From NCBI RefSeq assembly GCF_932526225.1, contig NC_064039.1, positions 10,496,139-10,560,138 on the forward strand: 64,000 nucleotides of DNA, in the 5' to 3' direction. A program made the position numbers and the translations under genes. Below the pieces are notes generated by a model, which was not told the origin of the DNA, made no database searches, and saw only the letters and a program-made list of their open reading frames with translations. Shown here one piece after another: positions 25,651-39,300 of this stretch (within the stretch, counting starts at the first letter, position 1; each line of letters begins with the position of its first letter). Source of the DNA: Nematostella vectensis. Lineage: Eukaryota > Cnidaria > Anthozoa > Actiniaria > Edwardsiidae.

Positions 25651-28600
25651 ATGTGGAAGGGAATTTTGGTTATTCTGGCCGTTGGCCTTATATGTGTGGA
25701 CGCCAGAGGTAAGAGTTTAGCAATTCCACATGGTTGGATATCGTTTTAGACGTTTTAGCGGGTGAAAAATTGGCTTCTACACGTCGTGGTACGGCGAAGG
25801 AAAAAAAAACAAATGTTTTCCTAACCAAGTCTCCCACTGATTTACAATAGACACGGTCTTTTCCTTTTTAAAAAAAGATATAATAGCTATACTGCTTGTT
25901 TCTTATCAGGAATGGCAGTAATTTGAATTTAAGTTGATTACCATATTATCACTGTGATCGAGAACTAAGAAAAGTATTGACAAGATCTGGAAAAACATCT
26001 CTAAAAGATCTCGCTTTGGAAAAAAGAAATTGTCATAGCTTAGCTCAAGTCAAAACGTACGACTAATTGAAATCAATTAAGGTTGAGTTAGGAAGGAGGG
26101 ACATTCGTATGAAATCATCGGATTTGAAGGGCTTTGGAGTGATTAATATTTATAACAAATAGCCGCCATTTTTACACACTCTTTTCATTCCAGCATCCGT
26201 TAAAGCGATACGAAAACCAAGACAACAAAGATCCCACGCAGAATGGATAGATGATAGTAAGTAATTTGTTATATTTAAAAATTTCAAAAGTAATTTCCAT
26301 GTCCGTGCGAGCAACAATGGAACTACCCATTGTATAATATTATAGCGTATCATAGCAAATGGACCAAGGGAATTCACGAGGGCAGATTTCGAAGTAGCAG
26401 TCTTTCGTGTCAACACCGATATTGGTTATTCGGTTGAGGACCATACCAATGACACCAATTTTGTAATCGCCATCCTAATGACCGAACAAGTAAACGTGAA
26501 CAACACGTAGGCTTAGCGCGCAGTGCTATTTAGACCTTGAGGAAATAATCTATGAAAAAGAGTAGCGGTTTCCTGGAGCCTTACCCAAAATCTCGTTTAG
26601 AAAAGAATAAAGGGCGTAGTTCTGCACCAACTTTTACAGGAGAAACAATGCTTTTACTAACTTTTGCCAGAAATTCATTGAATGGGCTTAGACAATGTAA
26701 AATTGTCAAATTATTGGTGATACATTTTCGGCGAAATAAAAAATTGAAATAGGTATTGAATTGTTTTCTTTTTAAAATTATAAACAAAAAATTGTAAAAC
26801 TGTCCTTAAAAATTGCTGAGAATCAAAGTACAATTTAAAGTAAGGATTAAAAGTCATTTAGTATAATGAAGCAATATTTCTTTCAGATGAAGAAGATAAA
26901 AGAGATGCTATTAGGAAGCCAAACGGTAAGATTTTCTATCAAAATATTTTGATTTGTTGTCATCTGATCTCATATTTCATAGATCAGAAGAATAACAAAA
27001 CATGGGCGTCATTTTGTATAAAGTTTCTACTGCGCTTTCTGGGGAAGTTGAAAGCTAAGGAAGTTAAAAAAAAAAAGATTGTACGATCGCAACCTGTAAA
27101 GTTTGTGTTGAATTTCATTTATGCTGTGCAGTTGCATGTAAAACAAATGCAAGGAAGGCTTTGATCACGAGCTTTAGCAGAATGCAAAGTTTGGATGAAT
27201 AATGAGTAGCATGGTGTAAAAAAAAACACTTAGTTGGCATGTGTGTTTGGATGTTTTATTAGCAGCTTTTGGATCGTATCATTATTTTTTAAATTTTCAC
27301 AAAGTCTTTAACTTCTCTGTGCTTTCGGTTCTAGCTGATTATTTTTAAATTTTTACAAAGTCTTTAACTTTTCTGTGCTTTTGGTTCTAGCGATGTTGGA
27401 TCGTATCATTATTCTTTAATTTCTTCTCAAAGTCTTTAACTTCTCAATGTTCTTCTTTCACTACTCTTAAATTTCTTCCCAAAGTCTTTATCTTCTTTGT
27501 GCTCTTGTTTCCAGCCGTTGGATCGTAACATTATTCTTCAATTTCCTCCCAAAGTCTTTAACTTCTCTGTGCGCTTGTTTCCAGCTGTTGGATCGTAACA
27601 GTATTCTTCAATTTCTTCTCAAAGTCTTTAACTTCTCTGTGCTCTTGTTTCCAGCTTTTGGATCGTACCAATACCCTCAGGCTGCACCTGTTGCCACCGC
27701 GTACAATGCCGCAGGTAAACCCCCACACAAACCCGGAGAACAAACATACGTAACGACACGTCTAACGACCTCTTAACAAACGCTAATAAATTTAGAAGCG
27801 GATACAGGGAGCGCAGGTGACCTCTGGAGATTTGTTTAGAATCAGACCTATTCTATTATGATTCCAAAAATCAGATAAATGAGACGTAGGAGGGGACTGG
27901 ATGGGGATTACACTAGATCCCTCATTGCACACCTCAAACTAGAAAACAAACTGTAAATTATACCTAATAATCTTATCTGTATTTTTACAGCGAGGTCAAC
28001 AGCACCGTCATCCTCTAACACTGGTACTGCGGCGGCGCCAGCACAGGCTTTCGCTCCATCAGCGCCGGTAGCAGCCCCCGCACAAGTTGCTGCAGCACCC
28101 GCCCCTGCCGCAGCTGCCCCTGCTCCCGCCCCTGCCGCAGCTGCCCCTGCTCCCGCCCCTGCCGCAGCTGCCCCTGCTCCCGCCCCGGCCGCAGCGGCAC
28201 CAGCCCCTGCTCCGGCGGCACCATCAGCCGCGGCAGCTCCAGGTGAGAACTGAGCATCAGAAAAGTACAATCTGATAGAGTAATAACTTTCTTGAAGCTG
28301 AAGGCAACCAGGAGAGAGCCAGTTTATCGACGTTTTTCCGTTTATCAACGGTGTTAAAGTCACACAATTATTTCTAGGCTTTAGCAGAAACACGTTCTAC
28401 ATTTTCTCAACAAATAAAGCCTCATAAATGCGGCACAAGGTTGTCCATCCATTGTCTTTGTACCTCTAAGCGGAGTACAACTCAAGGGCCTACTACCAGA
28501 GTAAAATAACCCTGTAATGTTGAAATAGAATTCAAACTTCTTTCGTGTGTTTTGTTAGCACCAGTCCGATCGGTGCCATCCACCTCCCCAAGCTCAGTTC

Positions 28601-31600
28601 GATCCGCCACACCATACTACCCACAGACACAGCAGCAACAGAGCTCTGTTAGCAGCAGCTACTCCTACTACCCCCGAGCCGCCCCCTCATACTACTACTC
28701 ACCACCTGCCCCTGCCGCGTACGCACCTTCCACCGCTACCGCCACCGTGGCTGCCGCAGGTGAGAACCTGAAGGGGGAAACGAGTGTTTAGAGAAGGCCA
28801 ATCACGCCACCATTTTTTGCTGCCGCTCAATGGCGAGTCACATAAAGCATCCATTTCAATCGGCTAATTCAAGCAAGTTAACAAAATATTTTCAATTAAA
28901 TATCGCCAATGAATATCAGACATCATTCGTAGATGGTTATTTTGTAGTTTCCTTGCAAATAAACCGCTGTATTTTCAAGATGAACAATAAATAAGTTTGT
29001 GATCGACATTCTTTAAACAGACATTGTCAGGCAAATCTTTGTTATTGGTGTTATTTATAATTGAAAGGCACATACATGAGTTCAAATCTCAAAATAACCA
29101 TCTAAAAATAGAGTTGAATACTTAATTCACCAAATTTTATCGAAAATATCGCATTGGCTTCATCAAATAAGCCGATGGAAATGGATGCTTTTTTACTCTT
29201 GGTACTATTTGCTAGGATGACAAAATGGCGGCTGACAGAGGCAGAGTTTAATTATGTTACCTTTTAATCTTCACTATTATCGAAGTAATCAATGTCATTA
29301 CCCTCACTAACCACCATCACCAGCATCACTACCACTACTACAATTACCATAAACACAACCAACACCGTTGCTGTCAGCTTCACTTTCATAACCACTACCA
29401 CAGGGGCAGATCCAGGATTTCAAAATGGGGGGTGGATAATGGCAGGATAGACGGCATATAACTGATACAGTGGTTCTTGGTAGATCACTACATAGATCTT
29501 ACAATACTTCACGCTGAATTGGATTTGTCGCGTCAGCAATGTCAAGCAGGCGAAGGAAAATGAACAGTACCTCCCGTCCCTCAGACATTAATTTTCTTTA
29601 AACAAAGTGACTTCATTTTTTACTCAAAAAGGGGGGGTATTCACCGAATCCACCCCACTCCACCCCCCTCTATCTGCCCCTGTACGAGCACCTATCACCA
29701 TTAACTTCAATATACTATATCAAAATCAGCACCGCCATCGCCTTCACTGTAATAACAGTCACCATCGCCATCAATCCCACCATAAATTTTACTATCGCCA
29801 CCAAAATTCCCATCACCAAAATTACCACCTTCAAAATCCCCATCATCAACATTATCACCGTCAAAATCACCAACCCCAGCTATTTCAAAGACCAACATTA
29901 CCATCACTAGCTGTGAGCTATAACCAATTAAGAACTACTTTTTGCAACCACTACAAGCCTTATCAGTATTATATCAACAACTATCAGCACTAAGTAGCAT
30001 ATGATCAAAACCTGACATCCAAATTCTAATGTTTTTTCAGTCGCCCAGGCGGCCAAGTCCACCCTCACCTATGCAGGTACGTGACGCGACAATGACATAT
30101 CAATAGCTAATAACAATAAGACGATAATTTGTTCTAGAATGAATGCTAATGCGAGCTAACCCTATGACGGTAATGTTCATTGTAAGTAATAACACGTGAT
30201 TTGTACCACGTGGTGTGCTGTCCGACTTCTCGCATGACAACAGATGTTCATGACACACGTTGCTTGTAACTTCGCGCGATAACTAAAAAATCTAACAACT
30301 CAATATTCTAAGAAACCTCGACTGCAATACTGAACGACCTGAAAATGTCAAGTGTTATGCACCCGATCCCATCGCGATTTTCGTCTCCTTCGCGTGTCCA
30401 GTCTTGCATTCCAGTTGCCTTTTTTTCTGGAAATTCTTAATAAAAGATTCCGATAATAAAAACAAACTCGACAAACTCGCCTTTATTTTCTGACCTCTGA
30501 AGAATATAATCGATATTAACAAGTGAGAAGCCGCACCATCGTCTCGCTTTTATAATCGATCTGAGGATTGAGGGATTTCAGCACAAGTTTTCGTCAAAAT
30601 GGCGCGCTTGTTTTTTCTAGAAAAAGGTGAGTTCGGAGAGAATGAGAATTTTATTAGAAACTTTTGGATGAAGAAAGAAACTGGACTGGATGAAAGCAAA
30701 GGTCGACGGCGCAACTCTTCTCATACCTGAACCCAACGAGGCAATTTGCCGCTGACGGTGAGATACTGCCAATTAAAACGACACGATTCGAGAAGTATTT
30801 GTTCTCTACTCTTCATAACCATCTTCAGCGTAAAAGGATATGTGTGTCATAAGCACGTCTTTCGTCTGAATTGATTACTTGGTAAATAAAGATATGAAAG
30901 TATCAACAAACTTGATACATTTTCTTGAACCTTATTGACTTCAGCATCTTATTAAATCTGTATTTCGAACCAAATAACTATCTACGTTAGATCTATTAAA
31001 CCTCTAAAGTCCCTTCTCAAAAGGGATCTCCATTCTCATAAACATGTATTGGTAAAAGAAAAGCAAATCATAAAAATGAAGTTGTGGTATACCTGTGTCA
31101 TGAATATCAATTTTGGTGTGAGAAGCGGTCATGCGCAGTCGATACTTCCTTCACGGTCCGGTTTCGTCTTCAAACTATCGCAGATGAAGTCGACCACAGA
31201 CAAAGTCGCTCAGGCAGCAAAAAAAAAAGTTTATACACAACACGATGTTGCTATACGCCACGATTTTATGGCTTATTTGCGTGCCCTTGAAACTGAACAT
31301 ATAAGGTCTGAGGTCGACTGATTCAGCGAAAATAGAAATTGAGAATTTTCCATGTTACAAAATCACAACAAAATCTAACTTCCTTTCCAATTTCTTACTT
31401 TAACAGAGCTCTTGAAGGCGAAACGTAAGTATCAAATATAGAACATTTTTTTGAAATTTGACTAATTCTCACCAACAATTCCCGAAAAGTTCAAAAGCTG
31501 ATTTCTATCCTTCTTTCTTCACAGCCAAGAAAACCCTAGAAGGTAGGTTCAATGACATCCCTATTCCCAAGCACTTTGCCCATGAAGTTATTATCCGAAC

Positions 31601-34600
31601 TCCTGTTCGAGATCTGTTCGAGTCACCATACCAACGCTAACGCAGCCTGATTTATAATCCGGGTCAAGTCTCCTCGGCTGATTTAAGTGTTACGATAATT
31701 GGGCGTGGTGACCTCAGGGTACGTGGCCTGCCCAAGTCCCATTCAACCTATAAACAAGGGTTACGAGGGTGCAACTAAAACTGATCTTGTTTTAGGTGTG
31801 TGTGGTGATGACACCAGAGCTGATAGCTTCTGCAAGAAGGCCCATGTGCCATGCTTCTGTGAGGAGAACCATCACTTTATGTACAACTACTGCAAGAGGT
31901 CATGCAACTGGTGTGATACTACAGATAACGGCGGTAAGTGCGCGCCTCCCATGTCCAAAATTGGGCTGTGTGTCAAAGGGCCAGAAGGAAGGGCGTAATG
32001 ATAGGTATTGCATTAGGGAGGTCAGACAACATACAATCCTGTCTACACAAGAACTGAGACTATTACAGATAAGCATATAACGCCAAAAGGAACAAAATAG
32101 ACAGACTATACAAGCACATGGCTACAGCACATTCAAAATGTGTTTGTCGGCTTCTTTAGTAGCCAATATAAACCTGTTTCTGGATCATGGTGATATCGAA
32201 GAAGGTTTGATCTACTTACTTTTCATACTTCCCGACGACTTGAGCCTTAAGGTCCAACGGTTCAGCTTGGTTTATACTTATATCATCATGTTTTATACGT
32301 ACAGGCCACAGATACTGGCGTATTTCCAACTTGGCCTCCATGCCACGATCCTGGATTATCAAGGAGATCGAACTATTTACGGACAAGGCTGCGACCCACC
32401 CCATCAAGGTGGACGCGTCCAAGGCTTTCGCCAGTACCACCTACCCTGGCTTTCCTGCCTCTAACGCTTTCGACGGCAATGAGCAAACATACTGGCTGCC
32501 TGAGGGCTGGTACGAGAGATATCCCGGCATGGACTACATTGGCATCGAGTTTGCTCAACCGGTGAGTACAAAGGCGGCCTAGATGTTTAATCGGGGTTAA
32601 CAACTCGACACCCTTCACCTTAACTCACAGAAACAATATTCAAGTTAGTTTTAACAAACGCTTATCGGCTCTTCCAACTCCTATCTGGTAGTTGTCGCCT
32701 CAACGTTTATCAATTTGCGTCAAAGGCCACAGCAGGATGACCCTTAAAGCAAGGCTGTATCTAACTTTATAATGTTGGATTTAGGAGTTAGCTTGCGTAC
32801 GATCTTTACACCAAAGTAAAGAAAAATCGTACTTTCCTTACAAAGCTTATTCGTTCCTAATCTGGGATGTTTCTACTCTAGCGTATAAATTCAACCTAGA
32901 CATAGCTGTCCCCACCCCCACACACCCCTATCCATGTCCAGGCAAAGAAAAAACGTAAACGTGACGTCGCCTCATTCTCAGGTCGCTGTCAATGCAGTCC
33001 GAGTAAAACACGAGACGAATGAGAAGAACGGAACATCCTCCAAGATGGATCTGGAGTACTCAGACTTCTACTCCAACAACTACGTCAAGAAATTTGTGAT
33101 GGAGAACCCCCACAAGAAGGAAGACAAGAAGTACGCGTACAGAAGTAAGTAAAGCGTAGAGATTTACGTGTCGTCAATCAACTGGTAGTCTAGCAGTCGA
33201 CTTTTACTTCGTGGATACTAAAATTACTTGATTGTCAGCAAAGCAAGACCAATTCTACAAAAAAGTGTAACCAAAAATGGAACTGGAACAACAGGTGTTG
33301 TTATTAAGTTGTAGAAAAGACCTAAGAAGAAAAGGTTTTCAATTTTCCTATTTGAGCATGTAAAATACAATCAAACATTTTACCCATCCTTAAAATGTCT
33401 ATTATTTTGATGCAGACAACAGCAGGTTTGCGTGGCTTGTAGTTTCTGCTCACAGTTAAACAAGCATTCTTGAGATTAGTAATGAGCGTTGTGAATCAAC
33501 AGGCTGCCCGACTTTCTGGCGACGTTACGAGACCAACGATGACATTTTCTGCCTGAGGTCCATCCCCGAGTTTCTGACCTGGCAACAAGCTCGTGATAAA
33601 TGCGCTACCTTCGGTGCTGACCTGGCCAGCATTGGCACGATTTCCGAGAACATGTTCATCAACAACGGCATGCGAATCTGCGGGTAAGGGCTAGATACTA
33701 GTCCCTGGTGATTTGGTAAACCCTGTGGTAAAAGTGTAATGCACTGAGCACTAGTGTCTCGGGAATCTCACTTCATCTAAGGGTTCTAGGAAGATCATTT
33801 CTCGCTAAATGCCACTCGCTTTCTTAGAAAGCCAGCAGCTAAGGCCTTGTTAATAAGAACAAGGGTGAACGATTTTTAGTATGCTCTCAGTCAGCCGCCA
33901 TTTTGTCATCCTTGCAAAGCACCAGTGTGAAAAGGCACCATCGGATGACTTGTGATAATTCCAATTGAATTTAGTAAATGAACCATAAGATTTTATTTTA
34001 GGTGGTCACTCTGAAGTTTCTTTTTATGATTGTTGTGCCGTAGAAGGCCTCGAAATATTTTGGGGGGGCACAATACAAAAAAACATTAAGAAAATATTTG
34101 GGGGCACAGCCACGCCCCTACTGGTCATTTCCTTATACTTTTTGAAAGTATTTTGGAGGGGGTACATGCCCCCCAAAGCCCTGCAAAGGTGCAACTGACA
34201 AGGGCTCTTAATGATCTAATCTACAGGTTCACCTGGCTCGGCCTTAAAAAGAACTCGAACGAAAGTGACTTCACATGGAGCGACGGTACCCCTGTGGGAT
34301 ACAAGGGGTGGGCTGGTGACGAGCAGTATTACGAGGTGGATGAGCAAATGATAAAACAGCAGAACTGTGTGGCGGCCAGCAGAACGGGCGAGTGGAGGCC
34401 ATTCCACTGCGAAAACAAGTTCTACTCCATCTGCCAGATGAAGCTCAGTAAGTAACTGATCTGTTTATGGACTCGTAGTTATGGTACCTCTATAAAGGGC
34501 CACTCTATGGACCATGAAACGTAACCGCTCAATAATGGTAGCAAAATACAGTACAGTGGTACCTCTATCAAGCGAACACCCTCGGGACTGTGAAAGGTGG

Positions 34601-35445
34601 CCGCTTAATAGATTTTGGCCGTTTAATAGTGGGAGCCAAATCCAGTAATTGAACTAATTGATATTTTGGAACAAGGGGATCGGCCGCTTTAAAGAGATTC
34701 CACTGTATTTACATTTAAGTTACACGGGGCAAAAACGTTTTCAGTATGTAGTTGCTATACCCATGGGGATGTTATAGATTTAAGCTAATCATCATGTTAA
34801 TTCTATATCTAGAGCCAGACGATGACGATGATCTTAGCGACAAGATGGAAACTCACGGCCATTACCACCATCTCCGAGTTTCCAAGAAATCGGAAAAGAT
34901 CCACGCACAAAAGCCTGAGGACGAGGACGATGAAGATGAGGACGATGATGAGGAAACCAAAGTTTCCGCTGGTAAGTCATCGATGTCATCGATCACTTAA
35001 TCAAAAGAAGTTGCATCCAAAACGTATTGATCCTAGCCATGATAACAAATTATGCGTTTACACGACGGCACCACAAACGACAGCCCTGTACACCTGAATA
35101 ATGACGATGGCATGTCAGCTGATTTGCTTTCAACAAATATTACATTGACGAACAAGACAAGCTTTGTGTCGCCTTTTCTACTTCTTTATAATTTGTATGA
35201 AAATGGATTGATGACGATGGGTTGAGTGCTAATTGCGCCGTAAGTATTCTCTAAGTAATTAATTTTCATCCTTAGACGAGGCTGAGGTCGAAGGAGACAG
35301 CTCCGAAGATGCTTTGAAAACCAAGAAGGCAGAGGAGGACGAGAAAGATAAGGATGAAGATGAGCAATCAGGTGCAGATGCCGCAAAGAAGGCTCACAGG
35401 CGAGAGGAGGTGGAGAACACGGACGACTCGTTTTTGGATTTCTAG
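25651..35445 (+). CDS. Secreted/surface ShK - discoidin - C-type lectin protein, complete 16 exons
   Basis: Exons: 25651-25708, 26194-26256, 26887-26925, 27655-27714, 27991-28242, 28559-28759, 30041-30076, 31407-31424, 31525-31542, 31796-31933, 32305-32561, 32982-33144, 33503-33683, 34227-34447, 34813-34971, 35276-35445; 677 residues. Residues 1-18 are a signal peptide (MWKGILVILAVGLICVDA). Residues 19-248 form an Ala/Pro-rich then Tyr/Ser-rich stalk. An ShK-like module with seven cysteines covers about 249-294, an F5/8C (discoidin) domain 295-434 with AFDGN-QTYWLP, and a C-type lectin domain 435-568 with WLGL and FHCENKFYSIC. The lectin domain lacks a clear EPN/QPD sugar-calcium motif. The tail is strongly acidic (DEDDEDEDDDEE). 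Modules are bounded by phase-1 introns. An extracellular adhesion or recognition role is inferred. Confidence 0.92.
27241..27660 (+). repeat. Tandem duplication of a splice acceptor (about 70-bp unit)
   Basis: Six copies of a unit ending TTGTTTCCAG|CTTTTGGATCGTA-like precede the real exon at 27655. Acceptor-like AGs fall near 27265, 27333, 27392, 27514, 27584 and 27654. Each unit contains the polypyrimidine tract AAAGTCTTTAACTTCTCTGT and the first ten or so exon bases; only the last is followed by the rest of the exon. Confidence 0.85.
28090..28215 (+). repeat. Ala/Pro-coding repeat inside exon 5
   Basis: Four or so copies of GCCCCTGCTCCCGCCCCTGC-type sequence encode Ala-Pro-rich stalk residues in the lectin gene. 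This coding minisatellite is likely to vary in copy number between alleles. Confidence 0.85.
28796..29245. mobile_element. Foldback element with about 150-bp inverted arms
   Basis: The left arm (GCCACCATTTTTTGC, then GCATCCATTTCAATCGGCTA, later TAGATGGTTATTTTG) is mirrored by the right arm (AAAATAACCATCTA, AGCCGATGGAAATGGATGCT, GCTAGGATGACAAAATGGCG). It lies in the intron after exon 6 of the lectin gene and is the only two-armed copy of the CGCCATTTT family in the window. Confidence 0.8.
29280..29900. repeat. CAT/CAC-rich low-complexity stretches
   Basis: Two blocks of ACC/ATC/CAC triplets (about 29280-29400 and 29695-29895) lie in a lectin-gene intron. The His-rich frame across them is a triplet artefact. 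Confidence 0.75.
33885..34030 (+). repeat. Dispersed element arm (CGCCATTTT family)
   Basis: CCGCCATTTTGTCATCCTTG begins a diverged copy in the intron that splits the C-type lectin domain. Confidence 0.6.
34554..34705. mobile_element. 152-bp MITE with TA target duplication
   Basis: The left end CAGTGGTACCTCT and the right end AGAGATTCCACTG are inverted repeats, flanked on both sides by TA. CAGTGG-ACCTCT ends with a TA duplication are typical of Tc1/mariner-superfamily (pogo-like) elements. It has no coding capacity and lies in the intron after the lectin domain. Confidence 0.8.
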
Positions 35446-35838
35446 ACGCGACGATGCAAACCATTTGCTATTTTATAGACACTTTTACAGTGCCTTCAAA
35501 GATGCCTACTTCAGAGTAGTCATGGATGCCGAAGTGATTACTATTGATCGTGGCAGGTCAACTTTGGACGAAGCAAAGCCTATTGGTTGGATTGTTTGCG
35601 GGAAGATATTAATCTCGAACGATTGTGTATATTTTGGTAGAGTTTAAATTAAAACCCTTACTATTACCTTGCTGGGGTTCAAGGGAAGGGAGAACCGTGT
35701 ACTTTGTAAAGTTTTCATTGCTCAATAACTTTTTTCAAGCTTTTTGAGGACGTCATTTGATGACGTTTATTTTGTTACGCGTTTAATGATACTGCAATGG
35801 AGTAATTACTGATTCACTTTTAGTTATTTGGAATAAGG

Positions 35839-35844
35839 AATAAA
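35839..35844 (+). terminator. Poly(A) signal of the first lectin gene
   Basis: AATAAA about 395 bases after the stop codon of the first lectin gene and before the ShK exon of the second. Confidence 0.5.
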
Positions 35845-36360
35845 AACAAGTATTTCTTGTACAGCTTTGTAATAATCCGGTTTTGTCTTAATAGCATTAA
35901 ATGAAATAAAATTATGCTAAATAGTATTCTATATCCTGTCTACTATTCTCAGCGTTGTTTAATCTTTAACCGATGCACTTGTTCTGAAACCTTTTCTACT
36001 GTTACATTCTCCTCACGATTTCCAGGAAGTCATCTAAACTGTTTTTTTTTTCTACAAATAACTCGCTGGGTGTTGCTGTATGGCTTGAAGAAAACATTCG
36101 TCCAGGAATTGTTAAATGGTCTTAAATCCAATAAAGGTACACTTTATCACGATAAACTGAGCTAAGAAGTGCGAGGGCCTTAAATCGATTCCAGAAAGAC
36201 TACCGATTGCGGACTATTATTGAGCCGGGCAGAAAAAGTGCACCTATCGTGCGACCATGCTAGATTGGACACGCGAAGTGATGTAACTATTGGTGCCGAT
36301 GCCACACTTGACACGACTTTACTTCGATCTCTTTATATCGATGATTTCCAACTTCCCCAG

Positions 36361-39300
36361 GTTCTTGTTATGATGATAATCGCGCCGAGCAGTTCTGCCG
36401 TAAAGCCACTATCCCGTGTTACTGCGCCGAGAACCAGCACTTTATGTACAGCTACTGCAGACGTGCCTGCAACTGGTGCGACAACACAGATACAACAGGT
36501 GAGTCACCTAAATAAGGCTATATTTAGCCCTCAACACCTGACACAACGGGTAAGCCACCTAGATAAGGCTACATTTAGCCCTCAACACTGACACAACGGG
36601 TAAGCCACCTAGATAAGGCTACATTTAGCCCTCAACACTGACACAACGGGTAAGGCACCTAGGTAAGGCTATATTATTAAGCCCTCAATACTGACATAAC
36701 GGGTAAGCCACCAAAAGAAGGATATATTTAGCCTTCAATACTGACACAAAGGGTAAGCCACCTAGATAAGGCTAAATTTAGCCCTCAACACTGACACAAC
36801 GGGTACATCACCTAGATAACGCTAAATTTAGCCCTCAACACTGACACAACGGGTACATCACCTAGAAAAGGCTAAATTTAGCCCTCAACACTGACACAAC
36901 GGGTACATCACCTAGATAAGGCTAAATTTAGCCCTCAACACTGACACAACGGGTAAATCATCTAAGCCACATCGATAAGGTTTTAATTAGACCTCCGTGT
37001 GCTGCTGTTCAAACTCCGAACTTCCTAAACAATATGCTTGGTCAACAGTTATCAGTGAACGAGGGTATTCGATAACTCTATATATTTTTGGTCGTTTTCA
37101 TTATGACGCGATTTAGTACTATTAATTATATCACTTGGCAATCATTTTCAACTAAGAAAATTAAGGTGTCCTGGTGGAGAGACAACGGAAATCGTCTATT
37201 GTGACTGGTACACAATTGTTAACATCACATGAAAAACACGAATTCGGCAAACTTGTTACTATCCAGGATAAAACTGGCTGTTATAACCTATAAATTAACT
37301 TTCTTCAAAACCCATGCTAGGTGGTATTAATTTGCACCAGTCCTGAGCACCTAGTGAAAGGAAAAAACAGCAACGACATATCATGTTATCTATTGACCAC
37401 ATGTATAACGACAGGGCAACGCTTCTGGCGTATCGTAAATGCTGCACCGCTACAGCGATCTTGGTTTGTCCAAGAAGTCAAGCTTTTCCAGGACACCACT
37501 TCCAAGCAGCCTGTACCTATGGATGGGGCGAGATTCTTTGCTAGTTCGTCTTTCGCTGGCTATCTTCCAGACTATGCCTTCGACGGCAAAAACCAAACCT
37601 ACTGGCTGCCAGATGGTTGGGTAGAGAGGCCCGCTGCCTCAGACTACATAGGCGTAGAGTTCCCTGAACCCGTAAGTCAATCTAAAATGTGTATTTGACG
37701 ATGATGCCTCGTGCAAAGGGCGCTAACATTAGCCAGCATTCCAGGATTGGCTGACTAAAATGTGCAGGAAATACCAGCCTTCTTGTAGTCATTCTAGCGA
37801 AATTTCGCTTAGCGCTGCTTGCAAAGAGCGTAACTAAATCACTAAGCTTATAATATGATTCAGGTTGTCATCGAATCATTACGGGTGATCCACTCTGGAA
37901 AGGAAAAGAAAGCCATCTCTACCAAGATGTATCTGCAATCGTCATCATCAGGAGACGTAAATGCGTACACTACCACATTTATCATGAACAACAATGACGC
38001 CAAAGAGGACGTGCGCTTCTACAAGAAAAGTAAGTACGCTTCTGTTCTCCATCGTCAAATGCTTTGAAAGGATAGGTGGCGAAAAGTATAAATATTTCCT
38101 TTTTCCTTCAACTGATTATTCATAGTGTATGTGCCTTTTTTGTAAGGCAAGCTTATAAAGTTATCTCAGAGGTACATGTTATATCGAAGCCGCGACTATG
38201 AGTGACGACTATGAATGCCAAGTAGAAGTAGGGTTATGGAGTAGTATGTTAACAATGTATCATTCTTGTGACACTGTGTAGACTGCCCGATCTTCTGGCG
38301 TCGTTATGAGACAGATAACGGCATCTTCTGTTATAAAACGGTGACAGAGCTCAAGTCTTGGCAGGAGTCTAACGATAAGTGCCAGCAATATGGCGCTGAG
38401 CTGACAAGTATCACCAACCAACAGGAGGCTGACTTCATCAGCAAAGACCTTAAGCTGTGTGGGTAAGTGATCAAAAGTCATCTATGGATGTGACTGGGCA
38501 CCACTTATCCCTATCACTATCCCTGTCACAGAGGCAAAGCAATGGCACAGCAATGCCTCGCCGGGACCTCGCACCCGTTAGCAACTCCCTCGTCACGTCT
38601 TGAAGGAAAAGCCTCTAAATAAATAAAATGAAAATGGTAGTTATCATTATCGTGATCATATTAACCTGGTTATCACCAGCCGCCAGTGGAGGTGCCACTA
38701 ATATATGACATTGAGATTTCGCAAGGTAATATCCCGTGATATGTATCATATTACCAACCATCGTAAGTCTTCCAAGATTGGGTATGCGTTGCAGCAAAAG
38801 TAAGCATCGACAGTAATACTTTACTGAGGAGCTGTTGGTTCGCTGGTGTTGCCGGCAGTAGCCTAACCAATATTGTACCAAATACATTGCCTCTCATAAC
38901 TAGCACTTTTCTTGTGTATCCCATGCAAAGGTTCACATGGATAGGTCTGAACGACAAAAAGAACCTTAGCCACTTTCAATGGACTGACGGTTCGCCTGTC
39001 GAGTACAAGGCGTGGGCGTGGGACATTCAGACCTTTGGTTACCAAGGGGACAGCAACATGAAGCGATTTGAGAACTGCGTCGCACTGGAAAAGACCGGCG
39101 GATGGCGGCCATTCCACTGCGATGACAAATTCTACTCTATCTGCAAGCTGACACTACGTAAGTCTATGATTTTTCCTTAATCTGCATGAGAGGAAGTGTC
39201 TACATGGCGTGTTAGCCTTGGTGATTTGCGCCTAGCATTAAGGATAATTGACAAAGACATCAAATGACTGCCATTTCTCGGGTTAAATAAGGCGGTCGGT

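Noticed and set aside
29607-29993. His-rich 128-residue frame
   Set aside because: Triplet low-complexity sequence within a lectin-gene intron.
30599-30627. ATGGCGCGCTTG... followed by a good GTGAGT donor in phase 1
   Set aside because: Could be an alternative first exon of the lectin gene, but it has no signal peptide and no other support.
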